DNA of 6,594 bases, taken from assembly GCA_005880755.1 (NCBI GenBank), contig VBGV01000005.1:1-6594 (forward strand), in the 5' to 3' direction. The position numbers were made by a program, and so were the translations under genes. The notes under the pieces are model-generated. The model searched no databases. It saw only the letters and a program-made list of their open reading frames with translations, and had not been told where the DNA came from. This stretch comes from Chloroflexota bacterium. Its GTDB lineage: Bacteria > Chloroflexota > Dormibacteria > Dormibacterales > Dormibacteraceae. Shown piece after piece: positions 5,891 through 6,594 of the stretch (position 1 is its first letter; each line of letters begins with the position of its first letter).

Positions 5891-6594
5891 GCCGCGCCGA
5901 CCATCTGCCTGGCGCGTTCGTTGACGATCTCGCCTCCGTGCGTCACGCATGCGCCCTTGGTGATCTCGTCCTGGAAGTCGAGCGCAATCGCGCCGCTCTT
6001 AACCAGGTGCAGGAGGAGGTTCGCCACGTTTCTTGCGAACAGCTGGCTCGTCGTCAGCGGCATCGTGGATGGGACGTTGCGGGTGCCGATGATCGTCACG
6101 CCGCCCACATCGACCTCCTTGCCGGCCTGGGTGAGCTCCACGTTGCCGCCGGTCTCCGCGGCGAGGTCGACGATCACCGAACCGGGGCGCATTCCCCGGA
6201 CCATGTCGCCGGTGACCAGCAGCGGTGCCTTGCGACCGGGGATCGCCGCCGTCGTGATCACGACGTCGGACTTGGCGATGTGCTCGCCGATCAGGTCCCG
6301 CTGCTTGCGCAAGAACTCTTCCGACTGCTCCTTCGCGTAACCGCCCTCGCCCTCCTGGGCCTCGAGCGGGAGCTCGATGAAAGTGGCGCCCAGCGACTGG
6401 ACCTCTTCCTTGACCGCGGGGCGGACGTCATACGAGGAGACGACGGCACCAAGCCGCCGCGCGGTGGCGATCGCCTGCAGGCCGGCCACCCCCGCGCCCA
6501 TCACCAGGACGCGCGTCGGGGCGACGGTGCCGGCGGCCGTCATCATCATCGGAAAGAGCTTGCCGATCCGGTCGGCGGCCATCAACACCGCCTT
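5887..6594 (-). CDS. pntA1: NAD(P) transhydrogenase alpha-1 subunit, C-terminal part
   Basis: This is the last 235 residues of the soluble NAD(H)-binding subunit (domain I); the start and operon promoter lie beyond the right edge. The fragment opens with KAVLMAADRIGKLFPMMMTAAGT, typical of the region before the Rossmann fold. It then shows the dinucleotide fingerprint GAGVAG (fragment residues 33-38, about 6498-6481) and SYDVRP. The GEGGYAKEQSEEFLRKQRDL mobile-loop region is followed by VITTAAIPGRKAP and VIVDLAAETGGN. These fit transhydrogenase alpha, which descends from the same fold as alanine dehydrogenase. Here the frame stops before any membrane helix, which separates it from the fused E. 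coli-type PntA. The related alanine dehydrogenase is excluded by the adjoining pntA2 and pntB. The stop overlaps the pntA2 start by four bases, so the three genes form one operon. Confidence 0.95.
   Translation of the reverse strand, partial: KAVLMAADRIGKLFPMMMTAAGTVAPTRVLVMGAGVAGLQAIATARRLGAVVSSYDVRPAVKEEVQSLGATFIELPLEAQEGEGGYAKEQSEEFLRKQRDLIGEHIAKSDVVITTAAIPGRKAPLLVTGDMVRGMRPGSVIVDLAAETGGNVELTQAGKEVDVGGVTIIGTRNVPSTMPLTTSQLFARNVANLLLHLVKSGAIALDFQDEITKGACVTHGGEIVNERARQMVGAA

Noticed and set aside
5891..5950. A 20-residue N-terminal extension of PntA2 starting at 5950
   Set aside because: It would be Arg-rich, unlike known alpha-2 subunits, and it lies entirely inside pntA1. The ATGA start at 5890 fits the membrane protein.

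Overview
This is a GC-rich window (roughly two thirds G+C by eye, not computed). It is densely packed with seven protein-coding genes, two of them cut by the window edges. I saw no RNA gene, CRISPR array, insertion sequence or phage gene. A probable F420-type luciferase-like (LLM) oxidoreductase, a tandem GNAT acetyltransferase of the kind common in actinobacteria, a transhydrogenase split into three subunits, and start codons without Shine-Dalgarno sequences together suggest a high-GC Terrabacteria lineage. Actinomycetota, Chloroflexota and Dormibacterota-like soil bacteria are candidates. The window alone does not settle the phylum.

Left block (1-2165, + strand): the C-terminal part of an NCS1-family nucleobase-type permease overlaps thiD by four bases (ATGA). 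thiD is followed 12 bases later by a membrane protein with a long disordered N-terminus and several LiaF/DUF5668-like hydrophobic segments. The permease and ThiD plausibly form a uptake-and-phosphorylation unit for the thiamine pyrimidine precursor HMP. The third gene has no evident link to that pathway.

Middle block (2177-4020): a tandem-GNAT acetyltransferase (- strand) and an LLM oxidoreductase (+ strand) diverge from a 23-bp spacer. The spacer has -10-like hexamers on both strands, placed symmetrically, and neither start has a Shine-Dalgarno sequence, so both transcripts may be leaderless or nearly so. The GNAT gene converges with the membrane-protein gene at a 19-bp palindrome that contains both stop codons.

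Right block (4021-6594): a 188-bp non-coding stretch with two strong hairpins separates the LLM gene from a convergent - strand operon, pntA1 (start beyond the window)-pntA2-pntB. Both internal junctions are ATGA overlaps. It encodes the proton-translocating NAD(P) transhydrogenase, which supplies NADPH using the proton gradient.

Most of the window is ordinary housekeeping metabolism. No clearly new system is visible. The points most worth a second look are the symmetric divergent promoter, the palindrome holding two stop codons, the unassigned repeat-containing membrane protein, and the permease-ThiD pairing.
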